A stretch of DNA of 44,322 nucleotides from Moorena sp. SIO3H5 (GTDB lineage Bacteria; Cyanobacteriota; Cyanobacteriia; Cyanobacteriales; Coleofasciculaceae): contig NZ_JAAHHS010000002.1 in NCBI RefSeq assembly GCF_010692395.1, positions 1 to 44,322 of the forward strand, read 5' to 3'. Positions 24,931 to 34,630 of the stretch are shown here, one piece after another; within the stretch, counting starts at the first letter, position 1, and each line of letters starts with the position of its first letter. The notes beneath the pieces were generated by a model, which searched no databases, had not been told where the DNA came from, and was given only the letters and a program-made list of their open reading frames with translations. Made by a program: the position numbers and the translations under genes.

Positions 24931-27900
24931 ATGTTGTTTTGGTACTCAAAACTCCCAATCTTATTAATATCTACCACAGCTTGGGCAGTTTTTCAGACTG
25001 CTGCTCACTCCCAGATTATACGCGATGAGACCTTGGGGGTAGAACACTCAATTGTTACTCCCCAAGAATTTCGAGACTTAATCGAAGGCGGAGCTATTCG
25101 AGGCAGTAACCTGTTCCACAGTTTCCTGGAATTTAATGTCAATGAAGGACAAAACGTCTACTTTGCCAACCCTAATGGTATAGCTAATATCCTCACTCGT
25201 GTCACAGGAGGGAGTCGATCACGGATATCCGGCACCTTGGGAGTAGATGGCGCAGCAAATCTCTACTTAATTAATCCCAATGGCATTCACTTTGGCAACA
25301 ATGCTCGATTGGATGTAGCTGGCTCATTTATTGCTACCACAGCTGATGGCATTAAATTGGGTCAACAGGGACTGTTCAGTGCTACAGAACCAGAAAAAAG
25401 TAACTTACTGACTATCCAACCTGGTGCGTTCTTTACTAATGCCCTACGTCAACATCAAGCGAGGCAGCGCGGTCTTGGGGGTCCCCATGAGCCACTGCCT
25501 CAAATCAGGAATGAGGGTAACTTAGCTGTTGGTAGTGGGCAAGGGTTAGTGTTGTCGGGAGATTTAGTTACTAGCACAGGTTCGTTAGTAGCACCGGGGG
25601 GAATAGTTAAGATTAATGGTTCTCAAATTGGCTTATGGGATAATGCCTCTATTGATGTATCCTCCCCAAACGGTGGAGGGACGGTTTTAATTGGTACTCA
25701 ACAGACTAACCAAACCTACATTGCCCCTAATGTCAAGATTAGTGCCAATGCGATGGCACTTGGCAATGGCGGTAGAGTTATCCTCCAGGCAGATCAGATC
25801 ACAGGATTTTACGGCACCATCAGCGCTCGTGGGGGAACAATTTCCGGCAACGGCGGCTTTATCGAAGTCTCTGGTAAGGAAAACCTGATTTTTCGGGGGA
25901 ATGTGGATACCAGTGCCGTTAATGGCTTTCCTGGCACCTTATTACTAGACCCTAGAGATATTATTATTGCTAGTGGGACAGGGGATCAAACAGTAGATGA
26001 CTTTGATGCCTTGAGCCAGTTGACTGATGGAGGAACCACCACGATCTATGAGTCAACCTTAGAGCAGTTGTCTGGGAATACCAATATTGTCTTGGAAGCC
26101 ACCAATGATATTCTGCTACAAGACCTAGCCGATGACTCCCTAGACTTAGCATCAGGCATTGGGGCAGTAGTATTTACAGCTGATGCTGACAGGGATGGGG
26201 TAGGAAACTTTGTGATGGCAGATACTGTCTCGGACACTATCCGTACCCATGGGCGCAGCATTGCTATATCTGGCGCGAATTTAACCATAGGGAATATTGA
26301 TACATCAATTCCCCAAGTAGCAGATGCGGGACAGTCGATCACGAATGCCAAAATCGTCAGTAATTCCCCCGGTGTTCCGTTAGAGAGTATATCAGGAACC
26401 ATCGCCAACGTCGCTGATGTAGATATCTACCAAATTTTCCTAACCGGGGGGGAAACCTTCTCAGCTACTACCGTTGACGGAACCGAGGTAGCTACTCAGT
26501 TATTTTTATTTGATGCAGGTGGTTTCGGGATTTATAGCAATGATAATGATGCCAATTGTGGAGGTTGCTTGCAATCGACCTTACCCGCTGGTAATCCCTC
26601 ATCCCCCACTGCACCAGGGATTTATTATCTAGCAATCAGTGCCTTCGGAATAGAACCAGTGAGTGAAGGAGGACAGATTTTTCCAAATCCAATCTTCCCG
26701 ATTTCTATTTTTGTGGATCTATCTACCAGTGTGGATCCAGCAACACCAACAGCCGGGAATTTGCCCTTAAGTGATTGGGACAATATTAGGGGATTTGACC
26801 TGGGTAACTATACCATTGCTCTGACTGGTGTGGAAGCGCCAAGGGCTACCTTTACTGAATCAGCTAGCTTACCTGCAACTGTCAATAGTGGCTCGATTAC
26901 CTTAAATGCGACTAATGGTGGCATTACAGCCGGTAATCTGAATACTGCTGCTGTTGATGGTGAAGGAGGAAACCTTACCCTGACGGCTAAAGACAATATT
27001 ACCTTTGAGGATAGCTCGATTACTACAGCAGGGAGTTTTGGCAGTGGCAATATCAATTTTTCCAGTCGCAACCTATTCTTAACAAACGGTACTATCCTAG
27101 ATGCTAGTACTTCCGGAACCAAGGACGGAGGGAATGTAACGATTACCGCTACAGATACTGTAGCTATTGAATCGTTGAGTTTATTACAATCTAATTCGAA
27201 CCAGGGAGCCACTGGAGATGGGGGTATCATCACCATTGATACCGAGGCATTGAGGGTACGGGATGGGGTACTGATATTTAGTGACACCTTTGGTGAGGGG
27301 GATGGAGGTACCCTAAGAATACAAGCTACTGATGTAGAGGTTAGGCAAACTTCACTGTTGTCTGTGAATGTCAACTCATCAGCAACAGGCAATGCCGGAG
27401 AGTTAACTATTGATACCCAGAGCCTGAGGGTAAGGGATGGGGCGCAGATCAGCAGTTCTACCAATAGTTCAGGGGACGGGGGTACCGTAACCATAGGGGC
27501 TACTGAGGTAGAGGTTAGTGGAACTGCTCTTGGGTTCAGTAGCGGTTTGTTTAGTCAAGTTACCCGAAACGCTACAGGGAATGGGGGGAGGTTGACCATT
27601 GATACCCAACTGCTGACAGTACGGGATGGAGCACAGATAAATAGTGCTATCTTCGGTCAAGGCAATGGCGGTACCCTAACGGTACGAGCTACTGATGTAG
27701 AGCTAATTGGAATTTCAGCGGATGGCCAGGCTACTAGCGGCTTGTTTAGTAGTGTTCAACCAACAGCTATAGGGGATGGGGGTTCTTTGACCGTTGATAC
27801 CCAGCAGCTTAGGATCTCCGATGGGGCGGAGGTACGGAGTTCTACCTTTGGCAACGGAGATGCTGGTAATCTCGAGATTAAGGCTACCGAGAGCATTACC

Positions 27901-29169
27901 CTGTCTGGGGTCAGTGCCATCGGTGGTCGCAGAGGTGGTCAATCCAGTCGCATCTCTGCCAACACCGAATCTATGGCTACAGGGAGTGGTGGGGATATTA
28001 CGATTAATACCCCTACTACACGCCTAGATAATGGGGCAGTTATTAGCGCTAGAAGCCGTAGTAACTTTCCTGGTGGTCAAATTACTGTGGATGGAGAGAC
28101 TCTAGCATTAACCGATGGGGCTCAAATTCTCACCTCTGGTTCCAGTGGCGGTGATGCTGGCAGTATTACCATCAATGCAACTGATACAATCACCCTCTCT
28201 GGCATTGACCCTACCTACAATGACCGATTAGCAATATTGGGACCAGACAGAGTTGACCCAGATGGGGAAGCAAGTGCGATCGCATCGACAGCAATAGGAG
28301 TTGGGCAAGCGGGTTCGATTAACCTCAATACCAAGACATTTATCCTTCGCGATCGAGCACTAGCAACGGTCAGTAGTACTGGTACCGGTGTTGCTGGCAC
28401 CTTGGAAGTAAATGCCAATTCCATCCAACTCGACAATGGTTCCCTCAATGCCGAAACTACTGCTGGAGACCAAGGAAATATTACCCTGTCTGATGCCCAG
28501 CTTGTAGTCTTAAGCAACAACAGTACCATTACTACCAACGCCCGTGAGAGTGCCACTGGTGGGAATATCACCATCACTACCGACTTTTTGGTAGCCCTAG
28601 AGAATAGTGATATTACTGCCAATGCCATTTTGGGACGCGGGGGAAATATTAATATTACTGCCATTGGCACTTTTCGCGATCGCACTAGTGAGATTACCGC
28701 TTCTTCTCAACTCGGTATTGATGGCACAGTCAACGTCAATACCCTAGATGTCAATCCTTTCCAAGCCCTAGCCAAGCTTCCTGCAGATGTGGTAGATACC
28801 AGCAATCAAATTGTGAGTAGTTGTGCAGCAGTGGGTGGGAATAGTTTTGTGGTCACTGGAGGAGGAGGACTCCCCGCTGATCCAACTGCAGTATTGCGCG
28901 GTCAGGTCGTGGTACCCGATTTACGCCTGATGGTTGATGAAGGAAATACACAAGGCAATAAACCAGTCAAGACGAGGAAAACCCGGAGTTCCCTCAGAAG
29001 AAGACTACAGTATCACCAAGACCGTGATCAAACAGCCATGACGAATCAGAAATTACCGATCATTGAAGCCCAAGGCTGGATCATTAATGACCAGGGAATT
29101 GTCGAGTTGGTGGCCTATCCTACCCAAATTAGCCATGGGAGTTGGTTTAATCATCAGGGCTGCTTGTAA
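24931..29169 (+). CDS. Two-partner-secretion exoprotein (TpsA, filamentous haemagglutinin type)
   Basis: A 1412-residue predicted secreted beta-helix protein. Signal peptide at about 1-28. Residues about 30-310 form the TPS secretion domain with VYFANPNGIANILTRVTGG, LYLINPNGIHFGNNARLDV and GSFIATTADGI. A segment at about 460-600 resembles a pre-peptidase-type (PPC/DVUA0089) beta domain (DVDIYQIFLTGGETFSATT; GIYYLAISAFG). The rest is a long run of parallel beta-helix repeats built on DGGTLTI/RVRDGAQISS-type units, which ends near 1300. Residues about 178-191 (within RQRGLGGPHEPLP) are an insertion encoded by a palindromic repeat (25463-25503). No TpsB/FhaC partner pore is in the window. It may be an adhesin or sheath protein. 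Confidence 0.93.
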   Translation: MLFWYSKLPILLISTTAWAVFQTAAHSQIIRDETLGVEHSIVTPQEFRDLIEGGAIRGSNLFHSFLEFNVNEGQNVYFANPNGIANILTRVTGGSRSRISGTLGVDGAANLYLINPNGIHFGNNARLDVAGSFIATTADGIKLGQQGLFSATEPEKSNLLTIQPGAFFTNALRQHQARQRGLGGPHEPLPQIRNEGNLAVGSGQGLVLSGDLVTSTGSLVAPGGIVKINGSQIGLWDNASIDVSSPNGGGTVLIGTQQTNQTYIAPNVKISANAMALGNGGRVILQADQITGFYGTISARGGTISGNGGFIEVSGKENLIFRGNVDTSAVNGFPGTLLLDPRDIIIASGTGDQTVDDFDALSQLTDGGTTTIYESTLEQLSGNTNIVLEATNDILLQDLADDSLDLASGIGAVVFTADADRDGVGNFVMADTVSDTIRTHGRSIAISGANLTIGNIDTSIPQVADAGQSITNAKIVSNSPGVPLESISGTIANVADVDIYQIFLTGGETFSATTVDGTEVATQLFLFDAGGFGIYSNDNDANCGGCLQSTLPAGNPSSPTAPGIYYLAISAFGIEPVSEGGQIFPNPIFPISIFVDLSTSVDPATPTAGNLPLSDWDNIRGFDLGNYTIALTGVEAPRATFTESASLPATVNSGSITLNATNGGITAGNLNTAAVDGEGGNLTLTAKDNITFEDSSITTAGSFGSGNINFSSRNLFLTNGTILDASTSGTKDGGNVTITATDTVAIESLSLLQSNSNQGATGDGGIITIDTEALRVRDGVLIFSDTFGEGDGGTLRIQATDVEVRQTSLLSVNVNSSATGNAGELTIDTQSLRVRDGAQISSSTNSSGDGGTVTIGATEVEVSGTALGFSSGLFSQVTRNATGNGGRLTIDTQLLTVRDGAQINSAIFGQGNGGTLTVRATDVELIGISADGQATSGLFSSVQPTAIGDGGSLTVDTQQLRISDGAEVRSSTFGNGDAGNLEIKATESITLSGVSAIGGRRGGQSSRISANTESMATGSGGDITINTPTTRLDNGAVISARSRSNFPGGQITVDGETLALTDGAQILTSGSSGGDAGSITINATDTITLSGIDPTYNDRLAILGPDRVDPDGEASAIASTAIGVGQAGSINLNTKTFILRDRALATVSSTGTGVAGTLEVNANSIQLDNGSLNAETTAGDQGNITLSDAQLVVLSNNSTITTNARESATGGNITITTDFLVALENSDITANAILGRGGNINITAIGTFRDRTSEITASSQLGIDGTVNVNTLDVNPFQALAKLPADVVDTSNQIVSSCAAVGGNSFVVTGGGGLPADPTAVLRGQVVVPDLRLMVDEGNTQGNKPVKTRKTRSSLRRRLQYHQDRDQTAMTNQKLPIIEAQGWIINDQGIVELVAYPTQISHGSWFNHQGCL
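25463..25503. repeat. Palindromic repeat inside the TpsA coding sequence
   Basis: GGCAGCGCGGTCTTGGGGGT followed by CCCCATGAGCCACTGCC forms stem GGCAG/CTGCC and inner GGGG/CCCC. The same element lies between genes at 43464-43509. Here it adds about 14 residues without breaking the frame. Confidence 0.85.
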
Positions 29170-29171
29170 GA

Positions 29172-29183
29172 GCTGATCAGCTT
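29172..29183. other. 12-bp perfect palindrome after the TpsA stop
   Basis: AGCTGATCAGCT begins two bases after the stop codon and is followed by TTTAAAAG. It could contribute to termination but has no loop and no T-run, so the role is uncertain. Direct repeats CAGGCACAAGT follow (29192-29213). Confidence 0.35.
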
Positions 29184-29237
29184 TAAAAGTCAGGCACAAG
29201 TCAGGCACAAGTCAGATCAACTCATGCGGTAAGTCAG

Positions 29238-30534
29238 TTAGCAGTGGAGTTTGATGAATATATGAGGTTCAAATAAGTCGAACTTGATGTTCTTCAAAAC
29301 TGAACTCTTTACTACTTTCAAGAACTTCCTCAACTGTATTGATTTACCACAGCCATTCAGCGGTAGTCCAACCGCCATTAATGCACGATTCAAAATATTG
29401 ATTCCGCTATTCCAATCACGGTCAATTTTTACTCCACAATTAGGACAATTATGAACTCTATGAGCTAGATTTTTCTCAACTAATGCCCCACAGTTGAAGC
29501 ACTCAATACTTGTTCCCCGTGGGTTAACTTCCTGGACTAACAAACCGCGTTTGACCGCCACTGCTTGTAAGATTTCCAGAAACGACCCCCACCCTGCGTC
29601 ATGTATTGATTTCGCTAATCTAGTCCGCGCAAGTCCCTTGATATTTAAATCTTCAAACCCAATCAGGTCATACTTACTACATAGCCAATGGGCGACAAGA
29701 AGCGTGAAATTCCTTGCGGCAACGGGTTAAATGAAGGTGCAATAGAGCTACTTTCTGTTTAGCTTTCTGCCAGTTTTTAGAACCCTTTACACGGCGTGAC
29801 ATTACCCGTTGGGCACTTGCTAACCTGTTACTAGCCTTTCTGTAGAACTGCGGAATCCCAACGGCTTCACCATCTGATGTAGTCAGAAACTTCTCTAAGC
29901 CGACATCAATCCCAACAGCAGATTTAACCGATTCTACAGCAATAAACTCAGGGATAGTATCATCCTTCATTGAGATGCAACAGTACCAGCCGTCCGCTTT
30001 TTTAACGATAGTGCATTGCTTGAGAGTGAAACCGGACGGTAGAGGTCGGTGCATCACCACAGATATTTCACCAATCCGACTCAGCTTAAGCACTCCATGT
30101 TTGATATGCGCCCCTGCTCTGGAATTGTTAACCCGTGGGAATATAAACGACCGCAATTGACCTTGTTTCTTAAACCGAGGTCGTCCTCCGCGTTTTCCGG
30201 TCGCATCTGGTTTTCTCCATCGTTCCCATGCAATGTTTAGCCGTTGTAAGTTGACTTGTTGAGTTTCGGCGTAAATCAGCTTGTACTCAGGGAATAGCTT
30301 TTTAGTTTCCTTTAGTGCTGATTGCTGGGTGTAATAGTTAACGGGTTCTGGGACTTCGCCAATCGCTTCCCTCACAATACTGCATCTATCAATAGGACAA
30401 CGAGTCCTGTTGAGCCAATCAAGTCTTTGACCGAGAGCATAGTTCCAGTGACGACGCAACAATTCCAGCCATCTCTCCATGATAGCTATCTGTTCGTCAT
30501 TAGGCTTGATTCGATAGCAGTAAGTTAACAGCAT
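29238..30534 (-). pseudogene. tnpB: TnpB (IS200/IS605 family RNA-guided nuclease), frameshifted
   Basis: A single TnpB gene split into two frames by an indel near 29695-29706. The first frame (30534-29677) carries the N-terminal wedge/REC region and RuvC-I (GIDVGLEKF). After the shift, the second frame reads LVAHWLCSKYDLIGFEDLNI (RuvC-II Glu), the zinc ribbon (CFNCG, CPNCG) and DRDWNSGINI (RuvC-III Asp). Without the shift the protein would be about 430 residues with all three acidic catalytic residues and four zinc cysteines. One extra base in the GCTTCTTGTC stretch would explain it. No Y1 transposase (TnpA) gene is adjacent. A recent loss, or a sequencing error, is possible since both halves are otherwise well preserved. 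Confidence 0.88.
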
Positions 30535-30873
30535 AATGTTATTGCACTACTCGCGTTCGCACCTCAAGCAGGGTCGGCCTCCGCTGCTTGAGGTGCATGT
30601 CAATCTGTTGAGAAGCGTTAAACCCCGTCGGGCAATCCCCCGGAGACGAAACCTGATTACGTTGAGCCAAAATAAGCGACAGTCTGTGAGTCATAAGTTT
30701 AAGTTATATGAAATAAGGCTCTACTGTCTTACGGTAACTTCTAACCCGTTAAGTCACGCGCTTATAATGGGAGACCCCTTGCTTTAGTTGGTGAATAACC
30801 ACTAAGAAATGTCATGATAAGAGGGAAAACCACCAAATCATGGGGTTTGAGGGATTCTTAAGGCAAGCTGCGG
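30535..30873. other. Gap upstream of tnpB with strong hairpin
   Basis: GCACCTCAAGCAG (30559-30571) and CTGCTTGAGGTGC (30584-30596) form a perfect 13-bp stem with a 12-nt loop. The arm shares the CACCTCAAG.AG motif with repeats at 5750 and 21811. It could be a subterminal hairpin of the tnpB element or a separate palindromic repeat. Nothing else is recognised up to 30873. Confidence 0.6.
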
Positions 30874-31260
30874 ATGAAAGAGCATGTGAAAAAGACAAAT
30901 TCTACCGAAAATCAAGATAATCAGCGCCTACAGCTATTTATTTACCTTGTCCCCATCTTTGGCTTGTTTCCTGCACTGTGGACATTGTACCACTCTCAGG
31001 GAAGCAGAAAAGAAAAAACCGTCAGTCGCTTGTCCGTCACCTTGGCCTTTGGTTGGTTGCTAGGATACAGTTTATTATCAGCAGGAGCACAATTGTCGGA
31101 ATTTTGGACATTACGCTTGCTGTTTCTCAATGCTATGCTGACATCTGGCTATTTTCTGGTCAGTTTCGCTGTGATGGTGCGCTTATGGCAGCGCCAGTCA
31201 CCAAGGCTGCCTTGGATTAGCCGGATCTCTGAAGGAATCTTGGGCAAGTATTTGTCCTAG
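30874..31260 (+). CDS. Small conserved-looking membrane protein, unknown function
   Basis: A 128-residue protein with about three TM segments: LFIYLVPIFGLFPALWTLYH (21-41), a segment around SVTLAFGWLLGYSLLSAG (55-73), and LFLNAMLTSGYFLVSFAVMV (85-105). The N-terminus is charged and polar (cytoplasmic), and the C-terminus ends with a basic stretch. I do not recognise a family. It lies 236 bp upstream of the LCP gene on the same strand, so it may share transcription and act in the envelope, but that is only positional. Confidence 0.7.
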   Translation: MKEHVKKTNSTENQDNQRLQLFIYLVPIFGLFPALWTLYHSQGSRKEKTVSRLSVTLAFGWLLGYSLLSAGAQLSEFWTLRLLFLNAMLTSGYFLVSFAVMVRLWQRQSPRLPWISRISEGILGKYLS

Positions 31261-31496
31261 TCTAGGGGTTTACTAAAAGATAATGATGTACTCTATTGAT
31301 GGTTTTGACTGACGGATTGGGCAAGCTTCATCGAAAATTTACCTGAACAGGCAGCAACCTGTTAAAAAACCTGCTATAGAGTATTATTACTAAACCCTTA
31401 AGATCGAAGCTCCAGCTCAAGCATCTGAAACCGGTCAGGAGTGAATAGTCTTCTTCTGAAAATACCATCCCTATTGCCTGTGTGTGAGGAAGCCCA

Positions 31497-32888
31497 GTGC
31501 CAGTTCAAAGAACTTATCGAAAACGCCGTGTAGTGAGAAGACCTACTCGCCCCGTTCGCAGAAAAAAGGTAAAAGTCAAGCGAGGGAATTTGCTCTGGCT
31601 TTGGCTAGGTTTTACCGCAGTGGCCATGTCATCTGCGGCAGCAGGTGCAATGCTAGCTGTATCCCTGGCAAGTACCCCTTTGCTGCAAACTGAACTGACT
31701 CCGGACGAGAAATCTGTATTTAACCAAGAGGAAACCATTTCCAGCAACACCATGCAGTTGCCGGAGTTGACTCGACCAGTTAATATCTTATTTCTTGGTA
31801 TCAAAGTCCTAACCTCTGATCTCGACAAACCCCCAGAAGTAGACCTGGGATACCACGCTCTGGTCAATTCCTTAGAGGGTTTGTCAGATACCATGCTCCT
31901 GCTACGGTTTGACCCAGAGGGGGAAAAAGTCAAAGTTCTTTCCATGCCTCGTGATACTAAAACTCGTATTGAGAAACATGGTAACATTAAGCTCAATGCT
32001 GCCAATTATTTCGGTGGACCTGCACTCACAGCGAAGGCGGTCAGTGATCTTCTTGATGATGTGGCCATTGACCGTTATATCCGAGTAAACGTTCAGGGTG
32101 TGGAAAAGCTGGTGGATGCCTTGGGAGGAGTTACGGTCTATATTCCCAAGGACATGAAGTACACTGACCATTCTCAACACCTTTATATCAACCTCAAAAA
32201 AGGTAGACAGCACCTAGATGGCAATAAAGCGATGCAGTTCCTGCGGTTTCGCTATGACAAGTATGGGGATATAGGTCGAGTTCAGCGGCAACAAATGCTG
32301 ATGAGGGCATTGGTAGAACAGGCACTAAAACCTAGCACTATCGCACGAATCCCACAAATACTCTCAGTTATTCAGTCCCACATTGACACCAACTTAAGTA
32401 TAGAAGAGCTAGTGGCATTAGGGGGTTTTGCCACCAAGACGAAACGAGCCAATGTCCAAATGCTAATGCTGCCTGGTCGATTTAGTAACGATGGCAAGAA
32501 ACAAGCCAGTTACTGGTTGCCAAACCACCGCCGCATTCAGCAGATGGTGGCTCAGCACTTTGGTCAAGGCTATGGCTACTCCAATGCCAACGCCACATCC
32601 CTACGGATTGCGATTCAATACACTACAGATTCCTCTGAAGTCGCTAAGGCTATGCTCCGCAACCTCAACCGAGGTGGCTACAATAATGTTCGTATTGATC
32701 AGAAATTGTCTAGGGAACCATTGCGCACTACTCGCATTATTGCTCAACAGGGAGACGATGAAAGTGCTGGCACTATCCGTAACTATTTGGGATTTGGGGA
32801 AGTGCGGGTAGAAAGCACCGGTGCTTTTTCCTCAGATATTACCATTCAGTTGGGTCAAGACTGGCTACAGAAACTGGATTCTCAATAA
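31497..32888 (+). CDS. LytR-CpsA-Psr (LCP) family cell-wall glycopolymer transferase
   Basis: A 463-residue type II membrane protein. The Arg/Lys-rich cytoplasmic N-terminus (1-28) is followed by a TM helix (~30-52, LLWLWLGFTAVAMSSAAAGA) and the LCP domain (~95-290) with MPRDTKTRIEKHGNIKLNAA, VNVQGVEKLVDALGGVTVYI, LDGNKAMQFLRFRYD and GDIGRVQRQQ. The C-terminal part (~365-460) is a LytR_C-like domain (LRIAIQYTTDSSEVAKAML). LCP proteins attach polymers from lipid carriers to peptidoglycan or, in cyanobacteria, may act on exopolysaccharide or wall polymers. The start is GTG at 31497, with GAGGA (31486-31490) six bases upstream. Confidence 0.93.
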   Translation: MPVQRTYRKRRVVRRPTRPVRRKKVKVKRGNLLWLWLGFTAVAMSSAAAGAMLAVSLASTPLLQTELTPDEKSVFNQEETISSNTMQLPELTRPVNILFLGIKVLTSDLDKPPEVDLGYHALVNSLEGLSDTMLLLRFDPEGEKVKVLSMPRDTKTRIEKHGNIKLNAANYFGGPALTAKAVSDLLDDVAIDRYIRVNVQGVEKLVDALGGVTVYIPKDMKYTDHSQHLYINLKKGRQHLDGNKAMQFLRFRYDKYGDIGRVQRQQMLMRALVEQALKPSTIARIPQILSVIQSHIDTNLSIEELVALGGFATKTKRANVQMLMLPGRFSNDGKKQASYWLPNHRRIQQMVAQHFGQGYGYSNANATSLRIAIQYTTDSSEVAKAMLRNLNRGGYNNVRIDQKLSREPLRTTRIIAQQGDDESAGTIRNYLGFGEVRVESTGAFSSDITIQLGQDWLQKLDSQ

Positions 32889-32939
32889 CAGGATAGCTTT
32901 TCCAGCTTCTAGCAAGGGCAATTATAGGGCTAATCCTAC

Positions 32940-33620
32940 TTATAATAAATCGACAAAAGCCTTAACTTGCAAATCAATGCCAGTAATGGCAGTGCCGACA
33001 ACAACCGCATAGGCTCCCAATTCTAGAGCAGTTTGAGCCATCTTGGGGGTGGCAATACCCCCTTCGCAAATGGCTGGGATATCTAAATGCTTCACCAACT
33101 GGCTGAGTAGGCCAAAGCCGGGAGGAGACAGATGGCTGGTTTGAGCGGTGTAGCCATAGAGGGTGGTACCAACTAAATCCACACCAGCGGCTTGTGCTGC
33201 GATCGCACTCTCAAGGGTATCCACATCTGCCATCACCGGTTTACCGAGTGTATCGTGAATCTGCTTAATTAAATCTTGAACTGTTTCCCCTCCAGGACGT
33301 TCCCGTAAGGTGGCATCAATGGCAATAATATCAGCACCAGCGGATGCGATCGCATTGGCATGGTGAAACTGGGGAGTAATATAAACCTCAGACTCCGCTA
33401 ACTGTTGCTTCCACAAGCCAATAATTGGAGCAGTGGGACATTGACTACGAACAGCTGCCACATGGTCAGGTGTATCAATACGCACACCGGATGCCCCCTG
33501 ATTCATAGAAGCCTGTGCCATAGCGGCAATCACTAGGGGGTTGTGCAGGGGTGAGTCAGGGGGTGCCTGACAAGACACAATTAGACTATCACGAATTGAA
33601 TTGAGAGAATTAGCTGCCAT
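32940..33620 (-). CDS. nanE: N-acylglucosamine-6-phosphate 2-epimerase (NanE)
   Basis: Converts N-acetylmannosamine-6-phosphate to N-acetylglucosamine-6-phosphate, a step of sialic acid/ManNAc use or amino-sugar recycling. The 226-residue TIM barrel shows SCQAPPDSPL, GVRIDTPDHV, GLWKQ (catalytic Lys), GADIIAIDATLRERPGG, VMADVDTLESAIAAQAAGVD and ICEGGIATP (catalytic Glu), all typical of NanE. No nanA, nanK or transporter is nearby, so it may serve recycling and not sialic acid catabolism. It converges with the LCP gene 51 bp away. A hairpin-framed STRR element begins about 10 bp upstream of its start, so the left arm would be in its leader. Confidence 0.95.
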   Translation of the reverse strand: MAANSLNSIRDSLIVSCQAPPDSPLHNPLVIAAMAQASMNQGASGVRIDTPDHVAAVRSQCPTAPIIGLWKQQLAESEVYITPQFHHANAIASAGADIIAIDATLRERPGGETVQDLIKQIHDTLGKPVMADVDTLESAIAAQAAGVDLVGTTLYGYTAQTSHLSPPGFGLLSQLVKHLDIPAICEGGIATPKMAQTALELGAYAVVVGTAITGIDLQVKAFVDLL

Positions 33621-33624
33621 GTTG

Positions 33625-33745
33625 ATAGGTGAGCTACAGAAGTTTTGGATTTTAGGGAATAGGGAATAGGGAATAGGGAATAGGGAATAGGGAATAGGGA
33701 ATAGGGAATAGGGAATAGGTAAAAAATTATGTGTAGCTCATAAAT
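33625..33745. repeat. Hairpin-framed STRR element upstream of nanE
   Basis: TGAGCTACA (33630-33638) and TGTAGCTCA (33732-33740) are perfect inverted repeats around nine GGGAATA units (about 33655-33718). The arms correspond to TGAGGTACA/TGTACCTCA at 11547-11675, with a compensating change in both arms. The inner flank TTTTGGATTTTAGGG matches that at about 8270-8284. Confidence 0.85.
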
Positions 33746-34630
33746 TTAATAACCCTTATATAGTAATTGGTTTAAGCACTGGGTTTATTCTATTATATTA
33801 TCTCCAGATAATTAACCTTAATAAAAATATTACCATCTCACTATCTCCCTATCTACCCATTTCCTCGCGCCAAGGTATCTTTAGGCGGTTTGGTGGTTGT
33901 TTGTGCTCTATTTTGACTTTCTCGCTTTTTTTAAGCAGGTCATTTTAAGTTTTTTTTTAGGTCATTGATTCTAAATTTAGGCTGAATTTAAATCTTTATA
34001 TTTACATTGGTGATTAATAAATATCTGTTTTCCAAGGATAATTATCACTATTTTTACTTGCTAAACTGACGCGATTATTCAGCCCAAAGAGGTAGATGGG
34101 CTTGACTCATGAATGGTTACTTTAACTTTTCTGCTTTTGTCAACCCCTATACCTAAATTATTACACTATATTTATCTACAATCAAGATTTATTGGCTTGA
34201 CAAGATATTGATTTATTGTCCGTATCTATCCAGATAATCTTTAATTAAAGAATTAAAGATTATGTAAAACTATATTTTTTTTGCGCTAGATATCCTAAAT
34301 CCAGCTATCTTTGAATTAGCAGCAAATAGCAGTAAAATTTAATCTTGACTATGGGGTAATTACGGAATCAATAATTTCTATAGCTAAAAGAAATACGTAA
34401 TTTTTCTTATAGCCCATTTGAAAAATTATTTACTGGCGATAAATCAGGGACTTCCTTGAGGAGTTACTTTAGACGAAAAATCCTGAATATTGAGGATAAC
34501 TAAAGTAAATTACCCGGCTTTACCAAACCATCTAGCTACTTTCCAAATACCTTATTACAAGAGATAGAGTATGTTACTGCATCTACCACATTAGCGGTTG
34601 GGATGCAATCTTAACCTAAGTACTAACCTT
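33746..34630. other. Long AT-rich gap upstream of the peroxidase gene
   Basis: About 885 bp without a convincing coding frame, strongly AT-rich. I see no clear promoter, tRNA or structured RNA. A long leader for the peroxidase gene is possible. Confidence 0.5.

Noticed and set aside
26808..27494. Long antisense frame inside the TpsA gene (another at 28215-28685)
   Set aside because: Beta-helix repeats of low complexity often leave the opposite strand open; no domain or start signal supports it.
24931..29169. A TpsB (FhaC/ShlB) partner pore gene near the TpsA gene
   Set aside because: No beta-barrel/POTRA protein is encoded anywhere in the window; it must lie elsewhere if present.
29238..29561. 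Separate small zinc-ribbon protein
   Set aside because: It is the C-terminal part of the frameshifted TnpB; the frame extends upstream without a stop through the RuvC-II region.
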